A DNA stretch of 64,000 nt from Ideonella dechloratans (lineage in GTDB: Bacteria > Pseudomonadota > Gammaproteobacteria > Burkholderiales > Burkholderiaceae_C): the NCBI RefSeq assembly GCF_021049305.1, contig NZ_CP088081.1:3534001-3598000 (forward strand), written 5' to 3'. Both the position numbers and the translations under genes were made by a program. Position 1 is the stretch's first letter. The number at the start of each line of letters is the position of its first letter. This document shows, one piece after another, positions 18,169-27,513 of the stretch. Below the pieces are notes generated by a model, which saw nothing but the letters and a program-made list of their open reading frames with translations, was not told the origin of the DNA and searched no databases.

Positions 18169-20043
18169 ATGTCCGAGTCCTCTGCAATCCCGCCGCATCC
18201 AGACGCACCCCGCTCCACCGCCCGACGCCAACTGCTGCAGGCCGCCGGCCTGGCCGGCGTCGCCAGCCTGATGACCAGCGCCCCGGCCGAAGCCGCCGAG
18301 ACGGGGACAGGCGCCGGCCCCAAGGTGCTGCGCTATGCCTTCCGCGTGGCCGAAACGGGCTTTGATCCGGCCAAGCTCAGCGACCTGTACTCGCGCATCA
18401 TCACGCCGCACATCTTCGAAGGCCTCTACACCTACGACCACCTGGCCCGTCCGGCCAAGATCAAGCCGCTGACCGCCGTGGCCATGCCCGAGGTGTCGGC
18501 CGATTTCCGCGTCTTCACCATCCGCGTGAAGCCGGGCATCTTCTTCGCGTCGGATCCGGCCTTCAAGGGGCAGAAGCGCGAGCTGGTGGCCGAGGACTAT
18601 GTCTACGCCCTCAAGCGCTTTGCCGACCCGGCCAACAAGAGCCCGGCCTGGGGCGACCTGGAAGAGGCCAACTTCATCGGCCTGACGGCCTTGCGCGAGG
18701 AAACGCTCAAGAGCCGCAAGCCCTTCGACTACGACCGGGTGGTGCCCGGCCTGCGCGCGCTGGACCGCTACACCCTGCGCCTGGAAGTGGCCGAGACCCG
18801 GCCCCGCCTGGTCGAGCTGCTGGCCGGCGGCGACCTCTACGGTGCCGTCGCCCGCGAGGTGGTGGAGGCCTATGGTTCGGAGATCGCTGCCCACCCGGTG
18901 GGCACCGGCCCGTTCAAGCTGGTGCAGTGGCGGCGCAGCTCGCTGATCGCGCTGGAGCGCAACCCCGAGTACCGCGAACGCTATTACGACGCCGAGCCGG
19001 CCGCCGACGATGCCGAGGGCCAGGCCCTGCTGGCGCGCTTCAAGGGCCGCCGCCTGCCCATGCTGGACCGGGTCGAGGTCTCCATCATCGAAGAGAACCA
19101 GCCGCGCTGGTTGTCCTTCCTGAACGGGCAGCAGAACTTCATCGAACGGGTGCCCGAGGAGTTCGTCAACATCGCCATGCCGGGCGGCAAGGTGGCCCCC
19201 AACCTGGCCCACCAGGGCATCCAGGGCTACCGGGCGCTGGCCCCGGACGTGGTGCTGACGCTCTACAACATGGAGGACCCGGTGATCGGGGGCTACACGC
19301 CCGAGAGGATCGCCCTGCGCCGGGCCATGAACCTGGCCCTGGACATCCCGCGCGAGATCAGCCTGGTGCGACGCGGCCAGGGCATCCCGGCCCAGTCCAT
19401 CGTGGTGCCCAACACCAGCGGCTACGACCCGAACTTCCGCTCCGAAATGGGGCAGTACGACCCGGCCCGCGCCAAGGCCCTGCTGGACATCTACGGCTAT
19501 GTGGACAAGAACGGCGACGGTTGGCGCGAGCAGCCCAACGGCGAGCCCCTGGTGATCCGCCGCGCCTCCCAGCCTGACCAGACCTCGCGGGCGCTGGACG
19601 AGCTGTGGCAGCGCAACATGAAGGCCATCGGCATCCGGGTGGAGATCGAGGCCGCCAAGTGGCCCGAGAACCTCAAGGCCGCCCAGGCCGGCGCGCTGAT
19701 GTGCTGGGGCGTGGCCTCGTCGGCCTCGCAGTTCGACGGCCAGGGCGCGCTGGGCCGCTACTACGGCCCGCTGGCCGGCAGCGCCAACCTGGCCCGCTTC
19801 AAGAATGCCGAGTTCGACGCCATCTACCTGAAGATGCAGGCCCTGCCCGACGGCCCCGAGCGCGACGCCCTGTTCCGCCAGGCCAAGCGCATCGGCGTCG
19901 CCTACGCGCCCTACAAGTGCCACCTGCACCGCTTCATCACCGACATGTCCAGCGGCGAGGTCCACGGCTACCGCCGCCCCTTGTTCTGGAACGACTGGTG
20001 GCAGTACGTGGACATCGGGCCCTCCTCCTCCGCCAAGGCCTGA
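18169..20043 (+). CDS. ABC transporter substrate-binding protein, family 5 (second paralogue, Tat-like signal)
   Basis: 624 aa. The N-terminus has STARRQLLQAAGLAGVASLM, a twin-arginine R-R-x-L-L pattern followed by a weakly hydrophobic stretch and an A-x-A cleavage region (AEAAE, near residue 43). It is therefore probably exported folded, unlike the first paralogue. The SBP_bac_5 body shares long blocks with the third paralogue, for example HPVGTGPFKLVQWRRSSLIA, NGQQNFIERVPEEF and YDPNFRSEMGQYDPARAKAL. The stop is followed after 4 bases by the GTG start of the next gene, indicating co-translation. It most likely feeds the adjacent YejB/E/F-like permease. Confidence 0.95.
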   Translation: MSESSAIPPHPDAPRSTARRQLLQAAGLAGVASLMTSAPAEAAETGTGAGPKVLRYAFRVAETGFDPAKLSDLYSRIITPHIFEGLYTYDHLARPAKIKPLTAVAMPEVSADFRVFTIRVKPGIFFASDPAFKGQKRELVAEDYVYALKRFADPANKSPAWGDLEEANFIGLTALREETLKSRKPFDYDRVVPGLRALDRYTLRLEVAETRPRLVELLAGGDLYGAVAREVVEAYGSEIAAHPVGTGPFKLVQWRRSSLIALERNPEYRERYYDAEPAADDAEGQALLARFKGRRLPMLDRVEVSIIEENQPRWLSFLNGQQNFIERVPEEFVNIAMPGGKVAPNLAHQGIQGYRALAPDVVLTLYNMEDPVIGGYTPERIALRRAMNLALDIPREISLVRRGQGIPAQSIVVPNTSGYDPNFRSEMGQYDPARAKALLDIYGYVDKNGDGWREQPNGEPLVIRRASQPDQTSRALDELWQRNMKAIGIRVEIEAAKWPENLKAAQAGALMCWGVASSASQFDGQGALGRYYGPLAGSANLARFKNAEFDAIYLKMQALPDGPERDALFRQAKRIGVAYAPYKCHLHRFITDMSSGEVHGYRRPLFWNDWWQYVDIGPSSSAKA

Positions 20044-20047
20044 CCCC

Positions 20048-21898
20048 GTGAGCGACTTGCCCCCGCACCCCGGCCGCCGCCAGTGGCTGCAGACCACCGG
20101 CCTGGCGGGCGCCGCAGCCCTGCTGGGCAGCCAGTCGGCCGCCGCCGGCACGGCCACGGCGTCAGCCGCCTCGCCCAAGGTCTTGCGCTACGCCTTCAAG
20201 GCGGCCGAGACCGGCTTCGACCCGGCCAAGATCCAGGACCTGTACTCGCGCATCCTCACTGCGCACATCTTCGAGGGCCTCTACGTCTACGACCATCTGG
20301 CCCGCCCGGCGAAGGTCAGGCTGCTCACCGCGGCGGCACTGCCCGAAATCTCGCCGGACTTCCGGGTCTACGTGATCAAGGTGCAGCCGGGCATCTATTT
20401 CATGTCCGACCCGGCCTTCAAGGGCCGCAAGCGCGAACTGGTGGCCGAGGACTACGTCTACGCCATCAAGCGCTTCGCCGATCCGGCCAACAAGAGCCCG
20501 GCCTGGGGCGATCTGGAGGAGGCCAACTTCGTCGGTCTGGCCGCGCTGCGCGAGGAATGCCTGCAGAAGCGCCAGCCCTTCGACTACGACCGGGTGGTGC
20601 CCGGCCTGCGTGCGCTGGACCGCTACACCCTGCGCCTGGAGGTGGCCGCCGGCCGGCCCCGCCTGATCGAGCTGCTGACCGGCAGCGACCTGTTCGGCGC
20701 CGTGGCCCGCGAGGTGGTGGAGTTCTACGGCCCCGAAGAGATCATGGGCCACCCGGTGGGCACCGGCCCCTTCAAGCTGGTGCAGTGGCGCCGCAGCTCG
20801 CTGATCGCGCTGGAGCGCAACCCCGAGTACCGCGAGCGCCTGTACGACGCCGAACCGGCCGCCGACGATGCCGAGGGCCAGGCCCTGCTGGCGCGCTTCA
20901 AGGGCCGCCGCCTGCCCATGATCGACCGGGTCGAGGTGTCCATCATCGAGGAGAGCCAGCCGCGCTGGCTGTCCTTCCTGAACGGGCAGCAGAACTTCAT
21001 CGAACGGGTGCCCGAGGAGTTCGCCACCCTGGCCATGCCCAACGGCCGCCTGGCGCCCAACCTGGCCCACCAGCACATGCAGGGTTACCGCAGCCTGGCG
21101 CCGGACATCGGCTACACCCTGTACAACATGGAAGACCCGGTGGTGGGCGGCTACACGCCGGAGAAGATCGCCCTGCGCCGGGCCATGAACCTGGGCATGG
21201 ACATCCCGCGCGAGATCGCGCTGGTGCGCCAGGGCCAGGGCATTCCCGCCCAGTCGCTCATCGTGCCCAACACCAGCGGCTACGACCCGAACTTCCGCTC
21301 CGAGATGGGGCAGTACGACCCGGCGCGCGCCAAGGCCCTCTTGGACATCTACGGCTACGTGGACCGCGACGGCGACGGCTGGCGCGAGCAGCCCGACGGC
21401 TCGCCGCTGCTGATCCGCCGCGCCTCCCAGCCCGACCAGTTCTACCGCTCGCTCGACGAGCTGTGGCAGCGCAACATGCAGGCCATCGGCATCCGCGGGG
21501 TGATCGAGCCCGCCAAATGGCCCGAGAACCTCAAGGCGGCCCAGGCCGGCTCGCTGATGAGCTGGTTCGTGAACTCCTCGGCCAGCCAGTACGACGGCCA
21601 GAGCGGCCTGGGCATGATGTTCAGCCCCAAGATCGGCGGCGACAACATGGCCCGCTTCAAGAGCGCCGAGTTCGATGCCCTCTACCTGAAGATGCAGGCC
21701 CTGCCCGACGGCCCGGAACGCTGGGCCCTTTTCCGCCAGGCCCAGCGCATCGGCATCGTCTACGCGCCGTACAAATGCCATGTGCACCGCTACGTCACCG
21801 ACGTGGCAGCCGCCGAGGTGCAGGGCTACCGCCGCCCCCCGTTCTGGAACGAGTGGTGGCAGTACGTGGACATCGGGCCCGCGCCGGCCCGGGCCTGA
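20048..21898 (+). CDS. ABC transporter substrate-binding protein, family 5 (third paralogue, Tat-like signal)
   Basis: 616 aa with a GTG start at 20048, four bases after the previous stop. The N-terminus PGRRQWLQTTGLAGAAALLG carries a twin-arginine R-R-x-W-L motif and a hydrophobic stretch ending in A-A-A-G near residue 34. The body is closely similar to the second paralogue, consistent with a recent tandem duplication, with changes such as FATLAMPNGRLAPNLAH and SWFVNSSASQYDGQSGLG that could alter the binding cleft. It is the last gene of the three-gene operon and converges on trxC, only 13 bases away. Confidence 0.95.
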   Translation: MSDLPPHPGRRQWLQTTGLAGAAALLGSQSAAAGTATASAASPKVLRYAFKAAETGFDPAKIQDLYSRILTAHIFEGLYVYDHLARPAKVRLLTAAALPEISPDFRVYVIKVQPGIYFMSDPAFKGRKRELVAEDYVYAIKRFADPANKSPAWGDLEEANFVGLAALREECLQKRQPFDYDRVVPGLRALDRYTLRLEVAAGRPRLIELLTGSDLFGAVAREVVEFYGPEEIMGHPVGTGPFKLVQWRRSSLIALERNPEYRERLYDAEPAADDAEGQALLARFKGRRLPMIDRVEVSIIEESQPRWLSFLNGQQNFIERVPEEFATLAMPNGRLAPNLAHQHMQGYRSLAPDIGYTLYNMEDPVVGGYTPEKIALRRAMNLGMDIPREIALVRQGQGIPAQSLIVPNTSGYDPNFRSEMGQYDPARAKALLDIYGYVDRDGDGWREQPDGSPLLIRRASQPDQFYRSLDELWQRNMQAIGIRGVIEPAKWPENLKAAQAGSLMSWFVNSSASQYDGQSGLGMMFSPKIGGDNMARFKSAEFDALYLKMQALPDGPERWALFRQAQRIGIVYAPYKCHVHRYVTDVAAAEVQGYRRPPFWNEWWQYVDIGPAPARA

Positions 21899-21911
21899 GC
21901 CCGTCGCAGGC

Positions 21912-22352
21912 TCAGCGCTGCGCCCAGGCCGCCACCTGGGCCGCCGGCATGGCACCGGCCACCCGGTCCACCTCGCGGCCGCCGCGCAGCTTCAGCAGCG
22001 TCGGGATGCTGCGGATGCCGTAACGGGCCGAAAGCTGCGGGTTCTCGTCACTGTTGACCTTGACGAACAAGGCCCGGCCCTTGAGCTGGGCGGCCGCCGC
22101 CTCGAACTGCGGCGCCATCATGCGGCAGGGGCCGCACCAGGGGGCCCAGAAGTCCACCACCACCGGCAGGCCGCTGCCCGCCACCACCTTGTCGAAGCTG
22201 GCGTCGGTCAAGGCCAGCGGGTGGCCATCCAGCAAGGCCTGCTGGCAGCGGCCGCAGACCGGGTCATCGGCCAGGCGCTCGGTGGGGATGCGGTTGGTCG
22301 CCCCGCAGTGCGGGCAGACCATCTGGGTGCGGGCGGAGGTGTCGGTGCTCAT
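21912..22352 (-). CDS. trxC: Thioredoxin 2
   Basis: 146 aa from ATG 22352 (a GTG at 22361 adds three residues). An N-terminal zinc-binding region with two C-x2-C pairs (VCPHCG, VCGRCQ) is followed by a thioredoxin domain with the active site WAPWCGPCRMM and the cis-Pro in IRSIPTLL. This arrangement defines TrxC, an oxidative-stress-linked disulfide reductase of the cytoplasm. No OxyR-type site was recognised upstream. Confidence 0.96.
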   Translation of the reverse strand: MSTDTSARTQMVCPHCGATNRIPTERLADDPVCGRCQQALLDGHPLALTDASFDKVVAGSGLPVVVDFWAPWCGPCRMMAPQFEAAAAQLKGRALFVKVNSDENPQLSARYGIRSIPTLLKLRGGREVDRVAGAMPAAQVAAWAQR

Positions 22353-22424
22353 GCCGGGCACATGGGTACACGCCCGGGTATTTCAAGGTCCGGCGTGCGG
22401 CTCCGGCGGCGCGCCTCGGGGGCT

Positions 22425-23024
22425 TCAGCCCCGTGGCCGGGCCGGGGCGGCGGGCGGCGCGGCCGGCCGCATGTCCCCGCCCATGTGCAGGGTCACCGGG
22501 TCCACGATGGTCTGGGAGATGCGCTTGAGCTGCTCGATCTCGTCCTGCAGCGCCGTCAGCTTGGCCACATGCTCGCGCTGCATCGCGTCCACCTGCTCGA
22601 CCATGTCGGTCATCAGGTGGGACAGCTCGTTGGCATGGGTCTGGCGCAATTCCTCGATCTGGCGTTCGTGGCGCTGCTGCTCGGCCTGCTGCTGCTGGCT
22701 GCGCTCGAGCAGGTCGCGCGCATGCTGGTCGGTGGCCGCGCGCAGGCGGGCCGTCAGGTCCAGGTTGGCCTCGCGCAGGCGTTCCAGCAGGCGCTGGGAG
22801 GTGGCGTCCAGCCGGGGCTCGCCGCCACTGGCGCCATTCGCGCCCGCCGCAGCCGGGGCGGCCGCGGCCTGGGCGGGCCGGGCCGGCCGGGGTTGCATCT
22901 GGGTGGGCGGTGGGTCGCTGGGTTTGCGGCGGCTGACCGCGCCGATGAACAGGCCCAGGCCCAGGCCGCCCACGGCGCCCAACACCTGCCAGTACCACGC
23001 GGGAACATCTGCCATCAAGCCCAC
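22425..23024 (-). CDS. Membrane-anchored coiled-coil protein of unknown function
   Basis: 199 aa if the GTG at 23024 is used; AGGTG lies six bases upstream. ATG 23015 is the alternative and a TTG at 23051 gives the longest form. One N-terminal transmembrane segment (VPAWYWQVLGAVGGLGLGLF) is followed by a Pro-rich linker, then about 110 residues of charged, Gln/Glu-rich heptad-like helix (RSQQQQAEQQRHERQIEELR) and a Pro/Ala-rich tail. No enzyme motif is visible. It resembles small inner-membrane structural or DUF1043-like proteins, but I do not recognise a family. Confidence 0.7.
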   Translation of the reverse strand: MGLMADVPAWYWQVLGAVGGLGLGLFIGAVSRRKPSDPPPTQMQPRPARPAQAAAAPAAAGANGASGGEPRLDATSQRLLERLREANLDLTARLRAATDQHARDLLERSQQQQAEQQRHERQIEELRQTHANELSHLMTDMVEQVDAMQREHVAKLTALQDEIEQLKRISQTIVDPVTLHMGGDMRPAAPPAAPARPRG

Positions 23025-23132
23025 GACATCACCTTTTGCCGAACCTGCCAAGAAACGAACCGACCAGCGCCGATTCCATCACATTTTGGCCCCGGCTCCG
23101 AGCGGCAAGCCCCCCACTTCTAGAATCCTGCC

Positions 23133-24731
23133 ATGCCCCCGCCCTCCCTGCCGGCCGCCGCCTCCCGGGCCGGTCATCGCCTGCGCGCCCTGCACCGCTT
23201 GTTCGTCGTCACCCTGCTGGGCTTTGCCTCGGGGCTGCCGCTGGCCCTCACCGGCCAGGCCCTGCAGGCCTGGCTGAGCCTGGAGGGCCTGGACGTCGCC
23301 ACCATCGGCTTTCTGAGTCTGGTGGGCCTGCCCTACACCTTCAAGTTCCTGTGGGCCCCGCTGATGGACCGCTTCGACCCGCCCGGCCTGGGCCGGCGCC
23401 GCGGTTGGCTGGTGCTCACCCAGCTGGCCCTGGCCGGGGCCCTGATGGCCCTGGCGGCCACCTCGCCCAGCCGGTCCTTACAGACTTTTGCACTTCTGGC
23501 GGTGGCCGTGGCGTTCTTGTCGGCCTCGCAGGACGTGGCCATCGACGCCTACCGCACCGATCTGCTGCCGGCGTCCGAGCGTGGCCTGGGCTCTTCGCTC
23601 AACGTGATGGGCTACCGGCTGGCCATGATCCTCTCCGGCGGCGTGGCCCTGATCTGGACCGACCCGCAGCAGGGCGGCGGCTGGAGCTGGCCCCAGGTCT
23701 ACCGGCTGATGGCCGGCCTGATGGTGGTCACCGCCGTGGCCAGCGCCACCCTGCTGCCCCGCCTGCCCCGTCCCGAGGTGCCGCGCAGCCTGGCGCGCGA
23801 GGACCTGACCGGCTTCCTGGCCGTGAGCGGCGCCGCCGTGGCCGGCTACCTGCTGACCCAGCACCTCTGGTCGCCTCTGGCCTCAGCCCTGCTGCTGCCC
23901 TGGCTGCAGGGCACCGCGCTGGCCACCGCCCTGCAGCAACGCTGGACCGACCTGGCCGCCTTGCTGCTGGGCCTGGCCACCACCCTGCCGCTGGCGGCCT
24001 GGGCGGCCCGGCGGGCGCGCTTCCACACCCTGTTGTCGGGCCTGGCCAGCTACTTCAGCCAGCCCGGCGCCTGGGCCTTCCTGGGCCTGATCGTGCTCTA
24101 CAAGCTGGGCGACGCCTTTGCCGGCGCCCTGATGACCCCGTTCCTGCTCAAGACCATGGCCTTCACCTCGGCCGAGGTGGGCCTGGTCAACAAGGTGCTG
24201 GGCCTGTGGCTGACCCTGCTGGGCGCCCTGCTGGGCGGCGCGCTGATGCTGCGCCTGGGCCTGTGGCGCGCGCTGATGCTCTTCGGCCTGGCCCAGGGCC
24301 TGAGCAACCTGGGCTTCTGGTGGCTGGCCGTGCACGGCCAGGGCGCCCTGCCGGGGCTGACCATCCCGGCCTTCGACTGGGGCTTCGTGCACCTGGCCCA
24401 GGCCACGCCGGTGGATGGCGGCCTTCTGATGGTCATCGCGCTGGAGAACCTGACCGGCGGCATGGGCACCGCGGCCTTCGTCGCCTTCCTGATGAGCCTG
24501 ACCAGCCAGCGCTTCACCGCCACCCAGTACGCCCTGCTCAGCGCCTTCGCCTCGGTCGGCCGGGTCTGGGTGGGGCCGCTGGCCGGCGTGCTGGCCGAAT
24601 CCATCGGCTGGCCTCCCTTTTTCCTGCTGTCCACCGCACTTTCCGCCCCGGCGTTGTTGATGCTCTGGCGCCTGCGTGCGAGCATCCAGGCCCTGGCGCC
24701 CGATCCTGGCGCCGCCACCGCGGACGACTGA
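23133..24731 (+). CDS. ampG: AmpG-type muropeptide MFS permease
   Basis: 532 aa, about 12-14 membrane helices. AmpG hallmarks are visible: LLGFASGLPLALTGQALQAW near residue 30, GLPYTFKFLWAPLMDR with the conserved K-F-x-W-A-P-x-x-D, and SASQDVAIDAYRTDLL near residue 130. The family imports anhydro-muropeptides for cell-wall recycling. The family usually has 430-500 residues; the extra length is in cytoplasmic loops. The M48 protease gene follows 14 bases after the stop, so the two are probably co-transcribed. Confidence 0.9.
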   Translation: MPPPSLPAAASRAGHRLRALHRLFVVTLLGFASGLPLALTGQALQAWLSLEGLDVATIGFLSLVGLPYTFKFLWAPLMDRFDPPGLGRRRGWLVLTQLALAGALMALAATSPSRSLQTFALLAVAVAFLSASQDVAIDAYRTDLLPASERGLGSSLNVMGYRLAMILSGGVALIWTDPQQGGGWSWPQVYRLMAGLMVVTAVASATLLPRLPRPEVPRSLAREDLTGFLAVSGAAVAGYLLTQHLWSPLASALLLPWLQGTALATALQQRWTDLAALLLGLATTLPLAAWAARRARFHTLLSGLASYFSQPGAWAFLGLIVLYKLGDAFAGALMTPFLLKTMAFTSAEVGLVNKVLGLWLTLLGALLGGALMLRLGLWRALMLFGLAQGLSNLGFWWLAVHGQGALPGLTIPAFDWGFVHLAQATPVDGGLLMVIALENLTGGMGTAAFVAFLMSLTSQRFTATQYALLSAFASVGRVWVGPLAGVLAESIGWPPFFLLSTALSAPALLMLWRLRASIQALAPDPGAATADD

Positions 24732-24745
24732 CCACCTGTCCTGTC

Positions 24746-25672
24746 ATGCACGATTTCGAGACCAACGCCGACCTGCCCCTGCCGCCCCTGGCCCATGCCC
24801 GGGGCTGCACCTGCCCCTTGCACCAGCGCCGCCGGGTGGCCGCCTGGGCCGGCCTGGGCGCCGGCGTCAGCCTGCTGCCGGCCAGCGTGCTGGCCCAGGA
24901 CGACGGCGTGCGCCAGCAGGTCGGCCGGGAATCGAAGTTCACCCAGCTGGTGCCGGCCGAACAGGTCGAGCAGGCCGCGCAGCAGCAGTATGTGCAACTG
25001 AAGAAGGAAGCGCAGGGCAAGCGCGCGCTGGCGCCCGACAGCCACCCGCAGGTGATCCGCCTGCGCGCCATCGCCCAGCGCATCATCCCCTACACCTACG
25101 CCTGGAACCCCCGCGCCCGCGACTGGAAGTGGGAGGTCAACCTGATCGGCTCCAGGGAGCTCAACGCCTTCTGCATGCCCGGCGGAAAGATCGCCTTCTA
25201 CTGGGGCATCCTGCGCCAGCTGCAGCTCAGCGACGACGAGGTGGCCATGATCATGGGCCACGAGATGGCCCACGCCCTGCGCGAGCACGCCCGCGAGCGC
25301 ATGGGCAAGAGCTCGGCCACCCGCATCGGCGCCAACCTCATCAGCTCGCTGCTGGGCCTGGGCCAGCTGGGCGACGCCGCGCTGGGCATGGGCGCCCAGC
25401 TGCTGACCCTCAAGTTCAGCCGCGAGGACGAGAGCGAGGCCGACCTGGTGGGCCTGGACCTGGCCGCCCGTGCCGGCTACGACCCCCGCGCCGGCGTCAG
25501 CCTGTGGCAGAAGATGCTCAAGGCCAATGAGGGCGCACCGCCGGAGTTCATGTCCACCCACCCGGCCGGGCCCACCCGCATCGCCGACATCGAGAGGACC
25601 CTGCCCAAGGTGCTGCCGCTGTACGACAAGGCGCCCAAGCCGCCCGAGCGCTTCTCGCCCCCGGCGGCCTGA
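24746..25672 (+). CDS. M48-family metalloprotease with Tat-like signal
   Basis: 308 aa. The N-terminus has HQRRRVAAWAGLGAGVSLLP, a twin-arginine-like signal with an A-x-A cleavage site near residue 50. The peptidase M48 domain shows the zinc motif HEMAH (within GHEMAHALREHARERM), a downstream Glu ligand in DESEADLVGLDLAARAGYDP, and a conserved STHPAGPTRI tail. Related periplasmic proteins (BepA/LoiP-type) act in outer-membrane protein quality control. The frame is open far upstream inside ampG, but the start at 24746 is the first after the ampG stop. Co-transcription with ampG suggests an envelope-maintenance unit. Confidence 0.92.
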   Translation: MHDFETNADLPLPPLAHARGCTCPLHQRRRVAAWAGLGAGVSLLPASVLAQDDGVRQQVGRESKFTQLVPAEQVEQAAQQQYVQLKKEAQGKRALAPDSHPQVIRLRAIAQRIIPYTYAWNPRARDWKWEVNLIGSRELNAFCMPGGKIAFYWGILRQLQLSDDEVAMIMGHEMAHALREHARERMGKSSATRIGANLISSLLGLGQLGDAALGMGAQLLTLKFSREDESEADLVGLDLAARAGYDPRAGVSLWQKMLKANEGAPPEFMSTHPAGPTRIADIERTLPKVLPLYDKAPKPPERFSPPAA

Positions 25673-25837
25673 AGCCCGGGCCGATGGTGACAACCCCACA
25701 CAGCATCCTCAGAGGAAGGGATGGCGGGCCGACGGGAACATCTGGACACAGACGTCGACCGGTAGATTGCGCCGCGGCCTGCCGGAAAGCGGGCCCCTGC
25801 AGTCGAGTCCATTCCCCCATCTGAGACGAGGTACCAA

Positions 25838-26401
25838 GTGTCCACTGGCATGTTCCACACCTGCGTGCTGCGCTTCAGCGGCAACCCCCTGACGCCTTCC
25901 AGCCCCCTGGGCGGCGGCACCCTGCTGCCCACCGCGCCCACCGACACCTTCTGCTGGTACACCGCCGCGGCGGAACTGGCCAACGCCAACCTGCTGGTCA
26001 AGCCGGTGTCGGTGCAGTGGGTGATGTTCGATGCCCAGGACGCCGCGCAACGCTGGGTGGCCTCGGCCGACGGCCAGAGCGTGCTGGCCACCAGCTTTGT
26101 GTCCGGCTATTTCGACGACAACGCCACGCTGCCCCTGGCCCTGCTGGTGCACCGCTGGAAGGCCTGGACGGGGACTCAGCCGTCGATGCGCTGCGGCAAC
26201 TGCCCGCCTGGGGTGGTGGCGGGGGGCACGCAGCTGCCGGCCTTCGTGGGCACGCCGATGAACGGCCTGACGGCCAGCCCGCCAGTGGAGACCTCGCTGC
26301 TGCACTTTGCCGATGCCACCGCACTGGCCACCTACGTGGGCAGTGCGCAAGGGCAGGCCTACCTGGCCAACACCCTGTGCGCCCAGCACCTGACCAGCTG
26401 A
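25838..26401 (+). CDS. Hypothetical protein
   Basis: 187 aa with a GTG start at 25838 and GAGG six bases upstream. No signal peptide or membrane segment is evident. The middle has MRCGNCPPGVVAGG with two Cys, and the end has ANTLCAQHLTS. A Trp/Ala-rich helical half (VQWVMFDAQDAAQRWVASAD) and a later ATALATYVGSAQGQAYLANT look like a repeated helix-turn pattern. I do not recognise a family. It ends 53 bases before the chosen start of the binding-protein gene and may belong to the same transcript. Confidence 0.6.
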   Translation: MSTGMFHTCVLRFSGNPLTPSSPLGGGTLLPTAPTDTFCWYTAAAELANANLLVKPVSVQWVMFDAQDAAQRWVASADGQSVLATSFVSGYFDDNATLPLALLVHRWKAWTGTQPSMRCGNCPPGVVAGGTQLPAFVGTPMNGLTASPPVETSLLHFADATALATYVGSAQGQAYLANTLCAQHLTS

Positions 26402-26454
26402 TCGCCCCGGCAGTTCCCGGCAGGGGCCGCCTCCGACAAAAGTCGGTCGAGAGG

Positions 26455-27498
26455 TTGGCACGGCTGCTGGTCGCGGGCCTGTTGCTGATGTCGCTCGGCA
26501 CGGGCCATGCGCGCACCCTGTCGGTGCTGGTGCTCAGCCAGCTGAGCGAACAGCTGGATCGGCCCATGATGGCGGCGCTGAGCCGCGAACTGGCCCCGCT
26601 GGAGCGGCAGGGCCACCATCTGGTGCTGGAGCGGGGCGAACTGGATCCCCAGGCCAGCGACGCCCACACCCTGCTGCAGGTGGAGCAGTGGCTGGCCCGG
26701 CGGCATTGGGACCTGGTCGTCAGCACCACCATGTCGCCCGCGGTGAAGGTGCGCCAGTTGGATCGCGCCATCCCTGTGCTGTTCCGCTCGGCGGACGACC
26801 CACGCAGTTACTGCCTGGTGCACAGCCTGCGCCGGCCGGGCACACCCACCACGGGCTTCACGTCGGCGCTGCCGGGCTGGGGCAAGATGGCCGAAGCCCT
26901 GCACCTTGCCTACCCGAACATCCGCGGGCTGGCCCTGCTGGTGGATGGCACCGAGGAGGCCGCCGACCCGGATTGCCCCGGCGTGGCCATGCCCCCCTGC
27001 CGCCCCGGGCCGATCCCCTCCGACGAGTTGCCGCAGGCCCTGGGCAGCCAGCAGGACGACGCCGGCCTGCGCCTGGCGGCGCACCGGGCCGGGCTGCCGC
27101 TGCGCTATGTGCGGGTCTGCAAGGCGCAAGACTTCGCCCGGCTGAGCGACTGGCTGCACCCTGGCGACGGGGTGCTGGCGCCCATGAGCTATCTGAGCTA
27201 CACCCACCGCCAGCAACTGGTGCCGGCCTTGCAGAGCCTGGGCCTGCCGGTGGTCTATGACTCGCGCTACCTGCTCCTGGCTGGCGGGCTGATGGCAGTG
27301 AAAGGCAGCACCGAATCCCCGGAGCAGCCGCGCGGCATTGAACTGGCCCGGCGCATCCTGGAGGGTGCGGACCCATCGCGCATCCCCGTCCAGCGGCCCG
27401 AGGGCTTCGAGTTCATCATCAACCTGCGCGCGGCCCAGGCCATGGGGCTGGTGCCCTCCAAGGTCGCCCTGCGCACGGCCGACCAGCTCTGGCGCTGA
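26455..27498 (+). CDS. Periplasmic ABC-type substrate-binding protein (PF04392-like), likely sensor input
   Basis: 347 aa from a TTG at 26455; the start is uncertain, and ATG 26488 would truncate the signal peptide. A signal peptide (LARLLVAGLLLMSLGTGHA) precedes a two-lobe periplasmic-binding fold: TLSVLVLSQLSEQLDRPMMA, WDLVVSTTMSPAVKVRQL, then IPVLFRSADDP and TTGFTSALPGWGKMAEALHL typical of 'ABC transporter substrate binding protein' PF04392, ending FEFIINLRAAQAMGLVPSK. No permease or ATPase gene is nearby. It lies 15 bases before a histidine kinase gene, so it more probably serves as a ligand-binding partner for the kinase than as a transporter part. Confidence 0.8.
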   Translation: MARLLVAGLLLMSLGTGHARTLSVLVLSQLSEQLDRPMMAALSRELAPLERQGHHLVLERGELDPQASDAHTLLQVEQWLARRHWDLVVSTTMSPAVKVRQLDRAIPVLFRSADDPRSYCLVHSLRRPGTPTTGFTSALPGWGKMAEALHLAYPNIRGLALLVDGTEEAADPDCPGVAMPPCRPGPIPSDELPQALGSQQDDAGLRLAAHRAGLPLRYVRVCKAQDFARLSDWLHPGDGVLAPMSYLSYTHRQQLVPALQSLGLPVVYDSRYLLLAGGLMAVKGSTESPEQPRGIELARRILEGADPSRIPVQRPEGFEFIINLRAAQAMGLVPSKVALRTADQLWR

Positions 27499-27513
27499 GC
27501 GCCCCGCCCCTCC

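Noticed and set aside
26455-27498. Transport function for the PF04392-like binding protein
   Set aside because: No permease or ATPase gene is adjacent and the gene is tightly linked to a histidine kinase, so a sensory role is preferred.
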